Assembly: GCA_050297855.1 (NCBI GenBank)
Contig: JBNKTC010000010.1
Coordinates: forward strand, 434,001-498,000
Source of the DNA: SZUA-545 sp050297855
Lineage (GTDB): Bacteria; Campylobacterota; Campylobacteria; Campylobacterales; SZUA-545
Direction of reading: 5' to 3'
DNA length: 64,000 nt
The first letter of the stretch is position 1. Each line of letters begins with the position of its first letter. This document shows positions 34,982 through 42,448 of this stretch, in pieces. Under the pieces are notes generated by a model that saw nothing but the letters and a program-made list of their open reading frames with translations, made no database searches and had not been told where the DNA came from. The position numbers and the translations under genes were made by a program.

Positions 34982-35419
34982 CTACGTCGATGCCGTTGCC
35001 GCGATGCTCATCATGATCAAGAAAAGAAACATCGGCGTCATCAGCGTCAACACGACCCACTTCACTGCCGGCCCCCATCCTCGTCGTAGTCCGCTGCCGG
35101 CAAAATAGAGCAGGTTGATCCCCAGCGCACCCAGCAGATATGCCGCGACCATCACCCCGCCGTCGAGGTCCACTACCAGCAATGCCGCCAGCAGCTCCCC
35201 CACACCGACCAGGTAGAAGTACCCCACCCCCCTGCCCTCAAGTGCAAAGAGACGCCGGACCGTCAGATACTTGATGCCCGGAAGCAGCACGACCGCCAGT
35301 GCCAGCGCACCGAGCAGTATGGGCGCGGCTTCGGCGGTGACGGAGGCGTGGAGGGGGTGGGAGAGGAGAAGGAATGTATATGCTATGACGCGGCTCGGTA
35401 CTTTCGCTCTTTTATGCAT
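34982..35419 (-). CDS. small polytopic membrane protein, unknown function
   Basis: The protein has 145 residues from the ATG at 35419, preceded by GGAGG. There are about four hydrophobic helices (roughly 10-27, 28-47, 62-80 and 85-105, and another near 118-140), with small-residue-rich helices (ILLGALALAVVLLPG). No family is recognised. It is convergent with the GGDEF/EAL gene upstream of it in the window and has no obvious operon partner. Confidence 0.6.
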   Translation of the reverse strand: MHKRAKVPSRVIAYTFLLLSHPLHASVTAEAAPILLGALALAVVLLPGIKYLTVRRLFALEGRGVGYFYLVGVGELLAALLVVDLDGGVMVAAYLLGALGINLLYFAGSGLRRGWGPAVKWVVLTLMTPMFLFLIMMSIAATAST

Positions 35420-35434
35420 GTTACCTCCGAGCGG

Positions 35435-35450
35435 TGTCATCCTGAACGCT
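35435..35450. repeat. partial copy of the GTCATCCTGAAC interspersed repeat
   Basis: TGTCATCCTGAAC matches 4461-4473 exactly for 13 bases. The second palindrome arm is absent here. Confidence 0.45.
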
Positions 35451-35502
35451 AAAGAAACATCGCTTTGCGAGCAGTTCTCTTGTTATGATGCAGAGGCCGG
35501 CG

Positions 35503-36006
35503 CTACTCGACTTCATCTTTCAAGACCTGCAAGCGTTTGGAAAGTTCAGGATAGTTTTCAATCGTATCTTGCTGTCCATAGCTTGCGTTTTGAAATCCCC
35601 AGTCAAGGGTTTTGACGATGTAACGTTTCTCTTCCGGTTCCAAGGTGCGGATCATCTTGACAATCTCATCCGGCTGGCAGATGTAGAGTTTCCCTAGAAC
35701 AAACGACGGGGTCTCGAATGCGGAGTTTGACGTTGCTGACAAAACATCCAGAAACGTTCCCAAGGCCTGATCATCAGGTTCGGAGCAGTACTGACGCTCC
35801 AGCAACTCCAAGGCTTTTGAATATTCGCCGTACATATACGTCTCGACACGTTCCCGCGCCGCTTGACTCTCTGCATCCGATGCATGCATAAAGTCAGTAT
35901 TCAACTCCATGTATTTCTGAAATACAGGCTCAACCTGACTGTTCAGCGTCACGGCATGACACGCACCTAACAATAGAAGCAATACTCCAAACACAATACG
36001 ACTCAT
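35503..36006 (-). CDS. putative lipoprotein, possible partner of the L,D-transpeptidase-like protein
   Basis: The protein has 167 residues from the ATG at 36006, preceded by AAAGGAG. A hydrophobic start ends in LLGAC, which fits a lipobox with the acylated cysteine at residue 16, so it is probably anchored on the periplasmic side. The mature protein is helical and charged, with ETYMYGEYSKALELLERQYC in the middle. I do not recognise a family. Its ATG is 11 bases after the stop of the L,D-transpeptidase-like gene, so the two share an operon. A protective (immunity-type) role is only an inference from this pairing. Confidence 0.6.
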   Translation of the reverse strand: MSRIVFGVLLLLLGACHAVTLNSQVEPVFQKYMELNTDFMHASDAESQAARERVETYMYGEYSKALELLERQYCSEPDDQALGTFLDVLSATSNSAFETPSFVLGKLYICQPDEIVKMIRTLEPEEKRYIVKTLDWGFQNASYGQQDTIENYPELSKRLQVLKDEVE

Positions 36007-36017
36007 GACAACTCCTT

Positions 36018-36383
36018 TCAAGGGGTAACCTGCAGTGTGATTTCGGCACCCGGTGCCGTCGACGCGATGGCTTCGTAAAATGTACGCGCACTGCTCTTGA
36101 TGCCGATGCATCCCTGTGTCCCGGGAACATTACCATCGGGATGAATGCCCAAACCCGTTCTGCTGGTCTTAAATTGCGGTGTCAGCGGTACAAAAAAACC
36201 TTTTCCCGATTTATCCCGAAACCCTTTTCCTATAGACGTAGTGTACCCGGTCACGTGTCTCCGTTCGACTATATATAGCCCGACAGGCAAAGGATCGCCC
36301 CACCCTCCGCTGACGGCATTCCAGCTTCCGTAAGCGGGCCATATCAACATTCCGGTGCTGTTGGCATAGGTCATTGTCGCCAT
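36018..36383 (-). CDS. small L,D-transpeptidase-fold protein (DUF2778/Tlde1-like)
   Basis: The protein has 121 residues from the ATG at 36383, preceded by AAAGG. The C-terminal half has LGIHPDGNVPGTQGCIGI, the His...GxxGC pattern of L,D-transpeptidase active sites, with the histidine and cysteine in place. The arrangement (GFRDKSGKGFFVPLTPQ then the active site) resembles DUF2778, the family of the type VI effector Tlde1. There is no signal peptide, unlike housekeeping YkuD enzymes. The next gene encodes a putative periplasmic lipoprotein. It could be an orphan peptidoglycan-active toxin or a cytoplasmic enzyme of another kind. Confidence 0.68.
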   Translation of the reverse strand: MATMTYANSTGMLIWPAYGSWNAVSGGWGDPLPVGLYIVERRHVTGYTTSIGKGFRDKSGKGFFVPLTPQFKTSRTGLGIHPDGNVPGTQGCIGIKSSARTFYEAIASTAPGAEITLQVTP

Positions 36384-36467
36384 GATATAACCTTTATGGT
36401 TGTTTATAGTTATTGTATCGGGAAAATTGTTAGCCTTCAAGAACGATTGCAAATGTTGGCATATATC

Positions 36468-36494
36468 TCGTTCCCATGCAAAGCATGGGAACGA
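36468..36494. repeat. 12-bp perfect palindrome of the GTTCCCA...TGGGAAC family
   Basis: TCGTTCCCATGC and its exact complement flank an AAA loop. It is the cleanest member of the family seen at 6609-6863 and lies just past the beta-lactamase stop, where it may end or protect that transcript. Confidence 0.75.
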
Positions 36495-36512
36495 AGAGGA
36501 AATGTGACGGCG

Positions 36513-37292
36513 CTACATCAACCCAAGAAGACGCAGGCTCGCTTTTGAGAGCTTCGTGCGTGCGGCGGCGTCGGCGGGGGCAGTGATGTCAAGGTTGAGG
36601 GCGAAGACGTAGCGGCGGCCCTTCTGCTCCACCCAGCCCACGAACCAGCCGACCCCCTGCCCCGGTGCGTTCTGCCAGCCGGTCTTGCCGTACAGTTTCC
36701 ACTCCGGTCCCGTTTCGAGCAGGAGGATCTCCCGCACGCTTTCCTGTGTCTTTTTAGAAAGCGGCAGGCGGTTTTGGACGAGCCGGGCGAGGAGCTGCAC
36801 CTGTTCCACGGCGCTGATCCTGAGCGGGCCGTCAAGCCAGAAGCGGTCGACGGCCTCCCCGGTGTCGCGGTTGCCGTACTGCAACGTCTCAAGCCCTTCC
36901 TCCATGCGCTCCAGACCGATGCGCCGCGCCAGCTCCTGATAGATGGGGACGTTGGAGATCGCTATCGCCTTGCGCAGGCCCATGTCTTCCTTCCACGCGG
37001 CGATGAAGGGCTTGTCGGGGCCTGTGTAGGGCAGAACCTCATCCACGCTCTTGACGACACCGGTGGAGAGGCCGATGAGGGAGTTGGCGATCTTGAACGT
37101 GGAGGCGGGGATGTACCGGGTTTCGGCGCGGGGTTGGTTGTAGCCAGTGAATGTCTCTTCGGTGACGTCGTAGAGGAGGAAGGTTCCCTGAATATTCGCG
37201 TCTTTGAAGAGCTTGGCGATCTTTGGGTGATCTTCCCAGCTGAAGGCTGTTGTGGTGAGGAGGAGAAGGGTGATGAGGGTTTTGAGTTGCAT
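36513..37292 (-). CDS. class D (OXA-type) beta-lactamase
   Basis: The 259-residue protein has a signal peptide (to about residue 18) and every class D motif at expected spacing: STFK (64-67, Ser64 nucleophile and Lys67), SNV (113-115), YGN (139-141), WLDG (152-155) and KTG (203-205). It should hydrolyse penicillins in the periplasm. Length is normal (about 250-275). It has ordinary GC content and lies outside the AT-rich island, which suggests a resident gene. Narrow or broad spectrum cannot be read from sequence. Confidence 0.95.
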   Translation of the reverse strand: MQLKTLITLLLLTTTAFSWEDHPKIAKLFKDANIQGTFLLYDVTEETFTGYNQPRAETRYIPASTFKIANSLIGLSTGVVKSVDEVLPYTGPDKPFIAAWKEDMGLRKAIAISNVPIYQELARRIGLERMEEGLETLQYGNRDTGEAVDRFWLDGPLRISAVEQVQLLARLVQNRLPLSKKTQESVREILLLETGPEWKLYGKTGWQNAPGQGVGWFVGWVEQKGRRYVFALNLDITAPADAAARTKLSKASLRLLGLM

Positions 37293-37496
37293 GATTGCTG
37301 GGCCTCTTAGGTTTGATGTTTAGATGGAAAAGTTTCTAAGTGATTTGTAGTTCTTCGGTTGAAAATTGAAGATTAATGACCTGACACCTATTTGTGTTCA
37401 TAGAAAACTCCTGTCATCAGTATATGAGAATTTTCTACTTTTGAAAAGCCTTACTTTTCGGGGGGATTACCGTGGCACGTTCAGTGCTCGGCACGG

Positions 37497-37507
37497 ACGT
37501 TATCACT
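37497..37507. repeat. left 11-bp inverted repeat flanking mazEF
   Basis: ACGTTATCACT pairs with AGTGATAACGT at 38148-38158. This copy includes the first base of the mazF stop codon as read on the plus strand. Confidence 0.55.
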
Positions 37508-37833
37508 TAGTATTCAAACATTTTCACCAACATATTTGATATGTTTTTTGACACTTTTTCGTCGACGTTGCCGATTTTTTTTATCAATCTTGTTTTGTCG
37601 ACGGTTCTGATCTGATCCAGCAGCACCAGCCCGTTTTTGTTCTCAAATTTTATCTTCGGCCTGAAGATAAAATCGAATCCTTTGCTGGTCATGGGGGCGA
37701 CGATAACAGTTTTGAGGACATTCAGCTCGTTGGGAGAAATGACGATGCAGGGGCGTGTTTTTTGGATTTCAGATCCGACCGTTGGATTCAATTTGACCAG
37801 GTATATCTCGAATCTTTTAATATCGGCTACCAT
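37507..37833 (-). CDS. mazF: MazF/PemK-family mRNA interferase toxin
   Basis: The 108-residue protein matches MazF from end to end: an early RFEIYLVKLNPTVGSEIQKTRPCIVIS (the family's G-S-E-I-x-K-x-RPxVV), VIVAPMTS in the middle and LDQIRTVDK..L near the end. It should cut mRNA or tRNA at specific sites when free of antitoxin. The mazE antitoxin gene overlaps its start by 7 bases, the standard arrangement. The module lies in an AT-rich island between two 11-bp inverted repeats. Confidence 0.92.
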   Translation of the reverse strand: MVADIKRFEIYLVKLNPTVGSEIQKTRPCIVISPNELNVLKTVIVAPMTSKGFDFIFRPKIKFENKNGLVLLDQIRTVDKTRLIKKIGNVDEKVSKNISNMLVKMFEY

Positions 37834-38087
37834 TCGTAGTCATCCAGATCGCTGTCATCGAGAAGATCTTCGAGGAACGCTTCGTCTGTTTTGCCCTTAT
37901 TGACCGCCAGAACGGTTTTGATGTTTTCGTCCCATGTCTCTCTCCCAATATTGTTAACTGGTTTGATCAATAAGCCACTGTCCAGAACTTCAAACTCCAG
38001 ATTTACGTTTTCCAGATGCGCTTGCTTGATGATCGCTTTTGGAAGTCTGATACCTTGCGAATTTCCGATTTTAATTAAAGTTGCCAT
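37827..38087 (-). CDS. mazE: MazE-family antitoxin (AbrB-like DNA-binding)
   Basis: The 86-residue protein has an N-terminal AbrB/MazE swapped-hairpin domain (IKIGNSQGIRLPKAII) that binds the operon's own operator, and an acidic C-terminal tail (EDLLDDSDLDDYEW) that blocks MazF. Upstream are a near-consensus promoter and a 10-bp palindrome that would serve autoregulation. AGAAGGAG precedes the ATG. The downstream mazF overlaps it by 7 bases. Confidence 0.92.
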   Translation of the reverse strand: MATLIKIGNSQGIRLPKAIIKQAHLENVNLEFEVLDSGLLIKPVNNIGRETWDENIKTVLAVNKGKTDEAFLEDLLDDSDLDDYEW

Positions 38088-38109
38088 ATCGAACTCCTTC
38101 TATTTAGTA

Positions 38110-38138
38110 ATTATATTGTAATTACATAATGGTGTCAA
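38110..38138 (-). promoter_or_regulatory. mazEF promoter with operator palindrome in the spacer
   Basis: On the minus strand TTGACA (38133-38138) and TATAAT (38110-38115) are both perfect consensus and exactly 17 bases apart. The spacer holds the palindrome TGTAATTACA (38117-38126), a likely MazE site. A full -35 is unusual for this window. Confidence 0.75.
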
Positions 38139-38147
38139 TTGGAGATG

Positions 38148-38158
38148 AGTGATAACGT
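38148..38158. repeat. right 11-bp inverted repeat flanking mazEF
   Basis: AGTGATAACGT is the exact complement of 37497-37507 and marks the other side of the mazEF unit. Confidence 0.55.
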
Positions 38159-38167
38159 TTGAGTTCA

Positions 38168-38195
38168 CTAATAAATGCCGCGAGGCATTTATTAG
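38168..38195. terminator. 12-bp perfect hairpin between SIR2 and mazE
   Basis: CTAATAAATGCC and GGCATTTATTAG flank a GCGA loop. It follows the SIR2 stop by about 25 bases on the minus strand. There is no U-run, so it may be a processing or recombination structure and not a true terminator. Confidence 0.45.
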
Positions 38196-38220
38196 GTGCG
38201 ACGATTTGTTCTATGCTTAA

Positions 38221-39090
38221 TTACCATTTCATTGATTTACACAATTGATTGGCTCTATAATCTTCAACTTTTGACACAAGATCAGCTAATGAGTCTGTCA
38301 GTTCTTGATGCCCATTGTCTGGTGAATACTCTAAAAACTTGATACGCATAGACTTTGATGCAATAGCGAGTACGTCAAAATGCACCTCTCCATTAGGCAG
38401 TGTCATATAATGAAAAGGCATTCTTCCGTGAGCAAACTGTATATCTTCAAAAAGCATGCGGATATCTGGATCATCTGTTCCACAGCCTAGAAATAAAAAT
38501 GTATGTGTTAATGCGAGTGACTTTAATATTTCGTAGAAAAGGACATATTTTGTTCGTGCTTCTGCATAATCTTGCCTTGTGAATATTACTTTCTGTGGAT
38601 CATTTGCAGAGCCGTGGGTTTTAAGAATTAATCTATTATCCCCTCCCAGCAAATAATTTGCCGTATCATTACTAGTATGGTCTTTGACAACTACTGTGCC
38701 ATCAGAAACGCTTCCGGCATAGGTATCGTAGATATTATCAAAGTTTGGGCTTGCTACTATTGACACATCTAATTTGTAGATATGTTTATGTATCTCAGCG
38801 GCTTTGTAGCCAGCTCGCTGATACTCATCTTGCACTTTATTAATAAACACATCAGCGGTTAGTTTATTTTTTAATACTTCACAAGCAGTTAAATAGTCTT
38901 TTCTTTCAAGTAGAGAGTCTATACACTCTCTATCATTCAATCCAGTTGCACAAGTTCTTAAAAACTCTTCCCATGTGGCAGGTCGTTTTCCTTCACTGTT
39001 TTGAGAGTTTTTGGAGACTCCAGCTCCAATGACAACTACGCAACGACGCCTCGCAATAGCTTCAATTAATTCAGGATTCCATGCTATCAT
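38221..39090 (-). CDS. SIR2-domain protein, putative NAD-consuming effector
   Basis: This protein has 289 residues from the ATG at 39090, overlapping the parA stop by one base (TGATG). SIR2 motifs are in order: VVVIGAGVS (19-26), ASPNFDNIYD (113-122), LKTHGS (156-161, His159 as catalytic candidate) and FLFLGCGTDDPDI (198-210). It lacks the zinc cysteines of sirtuin deacetylases, as do the SIR2 domains of anti-phage systems such as DSR and Thoeris, which destroy NAD+. It is AT-rich compared with neighbouring genes. Its only partner is the ParA-like ATPase. Function as a defence effector is inferred. Confidence 0.85.
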   Translation of the reverse strand: MIAWNPELIEAIARRRCVVVIGAGVSKNSQNSEGKRPATWEEFLRTCATGLNDRECIDSLLERKDYLTACEVLKNKLTADVFINKVQDEYQRAGYKAAEIHKHIYKLDVSIVASPNFDNIYDTYAGSVSDGTVVVKDHTSNDTANYLLGGDNRLILKTHGSANDPQKVIFTRQDYAEARTKYVLFYEILKSLALTHTFLFLGCGTDDPDIRMLFEDIQFAHGRMPFHYMTLPNGEVHFDVLAIASKSMRIKFLEYSPDNGHQELTDSLADLVSKVEDYRANQLCKSMKW

Positions 39091-40079
39091 CAATCTATTC
39101 TCTCAATAAATTTTTCTGATATTTTGAGGAAAAACTCTCCAGCTTCAGCAACTCGTACATAGTGCGCCCCCACAACACCATCTTTTGCACCTAAATCAAA
39201 TATTGGTGCATGAGCTTGTTGCGATAAAGGTACAACACTACTCAGAGTAGGGATTTCACCAAGTTCAGCTGCACTTGGCTCTACATCAAAGAATCTACAT
39301 AATTGTTCAATCTCTTCTTTCTGTTTAAAAATAATTCTTTCAAAAGCACCAACCGCTTGCCTTATTCCATCTTTTGTCTTGGCTCGATATTGTTGCATAA
39401 CATAACCAGCAAAATTTAGATTCCAACAAACATTTTGATCTGCTATTTGGAAGTATTCTCCTTCTTCTCTATTATGGCGTTCAACTGCATCTTCTAATGC
39501 ATTTTTCCATGAATCTAAAGATTTGATTATATTTTCTACTGCCATCATACTAAAGATATCGACGGAGAGAGGCATTAAAAAGTAATCTACGGCGAGTAAT
39601 ACCGAACGATTTAATGCGCCCAAGGATGGGCCCATATCTACTAAAATATAATCATATTGATTTAACCGGCTTATTAGTTCTTTGATAGCATATGTTGTTT
39701 GGAATCCTCTTGGATCTCCATTTCTAGTAGCGGCCCAATCCGTGGCAAGAAGATCTTCCCGAATTGATAGTTTAGGGTCACCTACAATTAAGTCAACTCG
39801 AAATCTATCACTTCTTACAATTGTTGGTAAGTTATTTGGATAGCCTCGGCCTCGCCTAATTGGTTCATAAAATGAATCTATACTAAAATGTTGATCATCC
39901 ATAAGAATTTCTTGAAGATTTTCCTCCGGAAGTAAATACGCAGATGCGTTGCATTGAGGGTCTGCATCAATGACTAGTACTTTTTTATTATGCTTTATCG
40001 AAAGTGATGCAGCGAGATTACAGAGTAGTGTGGTTTTTCCAACACCCCCTTTGTTATTAAAAAACCCAATACTTTTCAC
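39090..40079 (-). CDS. ParA/MinD-type P-loop ATPase, partner of the SIR2 protein
   Basis: The 329-residue protein starts at GTG, 6 bases after AAGGAC. The deviant Walker A KGGVGKTT is at 10-17, the A' motif VIDADPQ follows at about 36-42, and YILVDMGPSLGALNR is the Walker B region. These fit the ParA/Soj family, which dimerises on ATP and binds DNA or membranes. No ParB, replication gene or parS-like cluster is nearby, and its stop overlaps the SIR2 start, so it probably serves as sensor or regulator of that effector and not in plasmid partition. The C-terminal 100 residues are less standard. It is AT-rich compared with the flanks. Confidence 0.85.
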   Translation of the reverse strand: MKSIGFFNNKGGVGKTTLLCNLAASLSIKHNKKVLVIDADPQCNASAYLLPEENLQEILMDDQHFSIDSFYEPIRRGRGYPNNLPTIVRSDRFRVDLIVGDPKLSIREDLLATDWAATRNGDPRGFQTTYAIKELISRLNQYDYILVDMGPSLGALNRSVLLAVDYFLMPLSVDIFSMMAVENIIKSLDSWKNALEDAVERHNREEGEYFQIADQNVCWNLNFAGYVMQQYRAKTKDGIRQAVGAFERIIFKQKEEIEQLCRFFDVEPSAAELGEIPTLSSVVPLSQQAHAPIFDLGAKDGVVGAHYVRVAEAGEFFLKISEKFIERID

Positions 40080-40379
40080 GCTTAGTCCTTACTTGATTTG
40101 GTTTGTACTGTAGAATATAGAACTATTAATAGGTATACACTTTAGCATACTATTAACTTTTAAGCCATTATTTTTAACCTAATTTCATATCATATTGTCA
40201 TATTTTCCCACTATTCTGAGCTTTAAAGCAATAGAAAGCTTTTCCCAAATGTTAGCTATTACCGATATCACCCCAATAGCCTAACAAAATGTTGCTCTAT
40301 CGGCGGATTTCAATGTTAAATATACATTTTGGAAATAACGAGAAAAGAAAAAAGAGAGGAAAAAAGTACCGTCGACCCC
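40080..40379. other. AT-rich non-coding right edge of the island
   Basis: No gene is seen. The stretch is the promoter region of the parA-SIR2 pair and the 3' side of the M42 peptidase gene. It has CAAAATGT (40285-40292) paired with ACATTTTG (40324-40331), next to GCCTAAC (40279-40285). Base composition changes from AT-rich to GC-rich near 40370. Confidence 0.6.
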
Positions 40380-41447
40380 CTAAGGATCGACATACATTCG
40401 CTTCAAAAGCTCCAGCATACTCGAAACCGCCTTGACGCAGACCGTCTCCGAAGTCGTGTGGTAGCCCGTCGTCGGCACCTGCAAGGTCGTACCCTGGATG
40501 CTCCCCTCGCTGGCGACGATGATGCGCCCCATCTCCGTGCTGCCCACCGAACTCGTCTTGAGCCCCTGCTCCGCCAGCTTGAGGTTCTGCTCCTCGATGT
40601 AGCGGTCCTTGAAGTCGTAGGTGATCCCCAGCTCCGCGCAAAGCGCCTCGATCTCCGCCGTCAGCGGAGAGTCGAAGGCCGCGTTGGCGTCGCGGTGGCG
40701 CAGGACGAGGTTCTGGGCGTCGGCGTGTTCGCGGCTGGGGAACGGACTCGTATCGAGCACCAGCAGCCGGTCGGTACTGCGGTCGCAGCGGCGGAACCAC
40801 TCCAGCAGGAAGCGCCAGCTCCGCCCCGCCTCCTCCTGCGCGGTGAAAAACGCCGTCCCCTTGTACCCCGCCCGGTAGAGATAGAGGATGACCGCCGCGC
40901 TGAAGACATTGTCGAGCTGGGCCGAGAGCAGCCCCTTCTCCTGACGCAGACGGTCCACAAACGCCACCGGAGTCCCCGGAAGCAGATGCTCCAGCCCCTC
41001 CACCTCAAAGACCAGGTTCCGGCGCCGCTCGCAGATGTAGGCATTGTCTATGACCCCGAGGCCGAGATAGCTCCCCGACCACGGCTCGTACGCCTGCACC
41101 TGCTCTCCCCGGAACCGCTCGGCGATGGTCATATAGGTCTGCTCCGCCACCGAGTCCCCCGTCAGGTCCGGGCGGTTCTGGGTCAGAAACGCCGCGTACT
41201 GGAACTCGTTGGGCCCGGTGCAGATAAGCCCGTGACGGTCGATGTGCGCCGAGAGCATCCCGCGCTCGGGCGCGCTCCCCTCGGCGACCAGCAGCCCCTC
41301 GTAGAGCGTCGTCGTGATCCCCATCTCGTCGAGTTCTCGCTTGAGCGAGAGGAAGAAGGGGTGTTCCGCCCCCACCACCGACGGACGGCGGATGAAGTGC
41401 TTCAGCGTGTCCAGAAAGCCACGGTAGGGGCGCAGCGTCTCGCTCAT
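40380..41447 (-). CDS. M42-family metallopeptidase
   Basis: The protein has 355 residues from the ATG at 41447, overlapping the ppk2 stop by 4 bases (ATGA). Metal ligands of the M42 glutamyl-aminopeptidase/tetrahedral-aminopeptidase family can be placed: HIDRHG, QLDNVF, AQEEAG (tandem Glu, one catalytic), LDTSP and TGYHTTSE. These enzymes form large dodecameric cages that trim short peptides in the cytoplasm. Length is normal (about 350). It follows ppk2 in one operon, started by a promoter core shared with the divergent DUF2156 gene. Confidence 0.88.
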   Translation of the reverse strand: MSETLRPYRGFLDTLKHFIRRPSVVGAEHPFFLSLKRELDEMGITTTLYEGLLVAEGSAPERGMLSAHIDRHGLICTGPNEFQYAAFLTQNRPDLTGDSVAEQTYMTIAERFRGEQVQAYEPWSGSYLGLGVIDNAYICERRRNLVFEVEGLEHLLPGTPVAFVDRLRQEKGLLSAQLDNVFSAAVILYLYRAGYKGTAFFTAQEEAGRSWRFLLEWFRRCDRSTDRLLVLDTSPFPSREHADAQNLVLRHRDANAAFDSPLTAEIEALCAELGITYDFKDRYIEEQNLKLAEQGLKTSSVGSTEMGRIIVASEGSIQGTTLQVPTTGYHTTSETVCVKAVSSMLELLKRMYVDP

Positions 41448-42259
41448 GAGTGCTCCTTCTCCCGCCGTTTGTCCATCAGCGCCAGCTCCTGCGCGGCAGT
41501 GAAGCGGGTCTTGGGATCGGGCTCGAAGTTCAGCGAACGGTCGCGGCCGTCGTAGTCGAACTGATTGAGGATGAGCTTCATGGTCTCCAGCCGCGCCTTG
41601 TGCTTGTCGCTGGAGCGGATGACGTGCCACGGCGCCGCGTCGTGCCCGGTCTGCTCCAGCATCCGGTACTTCGTCTCGGTGAACTGTTCCCACATGCTCT
41701 GCGCCTGCAGGTCGATCTCGCTCAGCTTCCACTGCCGCAGCGGGTCGGTGCGGCGCTGTTCAAAGCGGACCGCCTGCTTCTCCTTGCTGACACTGAAGTA
41801 GAGCTTCACCAGCACCGTCCCGTGCTCGACCAGCGACTCCTCGAAGGGGACGATGTGCTTCATAAAGAGCGCATGCTCCTCCGGCGTGCAGAACCCGAAG
41901 ACCGGCTCCACCATGGCCCGGTTGTACCAGCTGCGGTCGAAAAGCACCACTTCGCCGCCCTTGGGAAAGTGCTTGATGTAGCGCTGGAAGTACCACTGGC
42001 TCCGCTCCTCCTCCGTAGGCTTGCCCAGGGCGACGATGCGGTAGTGCTTGGGGTTCATAAAGCGGCTGACGCTGCCGATGACGCTCCCCTTCCCCGCGGC
42101 GTCGCGCCCCTCGAAGAGAATGATCAGCTTGAGGCCGTGACGCTCGATATGCTGCTGGAGCTTCACCAGCTCTGCCTGATAGGGTTCGAGGGCAAGGTCC
42201 TCGCGGTAACGCTGCAGCGCGTCTTCGCGCTGCTCCGGGGTAAGATCGGGCTCGTTCAT
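41444..42259 (-). CDS. ppk2: polyphosphate kinase 2 family protein
   Basis: This protein has 271 residues from the ATG at 42259; the frame is open further upstream but that part lies in the promoter region. Walker A GRDAAGKGS and the lid/Walker B DRSWYNRA are the PPK2 hallmarks, with WYFQRYIKHFP between. PPK2 enzymes use polyphosphate to phosphorylate nucleoside mono- or diphosphates (or the reverse). A single-domain enzyme of this size is class I or III; which one cannot be told. It is the first gene of an operon with the M42 peptidase. Confidence 0.92.
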   Translation of the reverse strand: MNEPDLTPEQREDALQRYREDLALEPYQAELVKLQQHIERHGLKLIILFEGRDAAGKGSVIGSVSRFMNPKHYRIVALGKPTEEERSQWYFQRYIKHFPKGGEVVLFDRSWYNRAMVEPVFGFCTPEEHALFMKHIVPFEESLVEHGTVLVKLYFSVSKEKQAVRFEQRRTDPLRQWKLSEIDLQAQSMWEQFTETKYRMLEQTGHDAAPWHVIRSSDKHKARLETMKLILNQFDYDGRDRSLNFEPDPKTRFTAAQELALMDKRREKEHS

Positions 42260-42283
42260 GGCAGATCCGTCAGGAGATATGAT

Positions 42284-42300
42284 ATGCGGAATATTACTCC
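42284..42300 (-). promoter_or_regulatory. duplicated promoter core, ppk2 side
   Basis: Read on the minus strand, GGAGTAATATTCCGCAT is followed 24 bases later by the ppk2 ATG. The same 17 bases stand 25 bases before the divergent DUF2156 gene (42449-42465). Confidence 0.6.
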
Positions 42301-42448
42301 GTTTTTTAGATGGTAGCGCAAAAACTTCATGGCTGCATTTCCAATTGCACCCCATCCCCCGCTTTTTGACCCAGGAAAAACGTCTGGAAGGCCTAAAAAC
42401 AGGCGGTTGCAGCGGCTTTGAAAATTGTTGCCGCAAAACGGAAAAAAA

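Noticed and set aside
39090..40079. Plasmid partition operon (parAB)
   Set aside because: There is no ParB, parS cluster or replication gene, and the ParA stop overlaps a SIR2 gene.
37497..40331. Integron attC sites around mazEF and parA-SIR2
   Set aside because: GCCTAAC (40279-40285), the 12-bp hairpin at 38168-38195 and the GTGATAACG repeats are suggestive, but no site has a matching pair of outer R boxes with inner L boxes, and no integrase gene is in the window.
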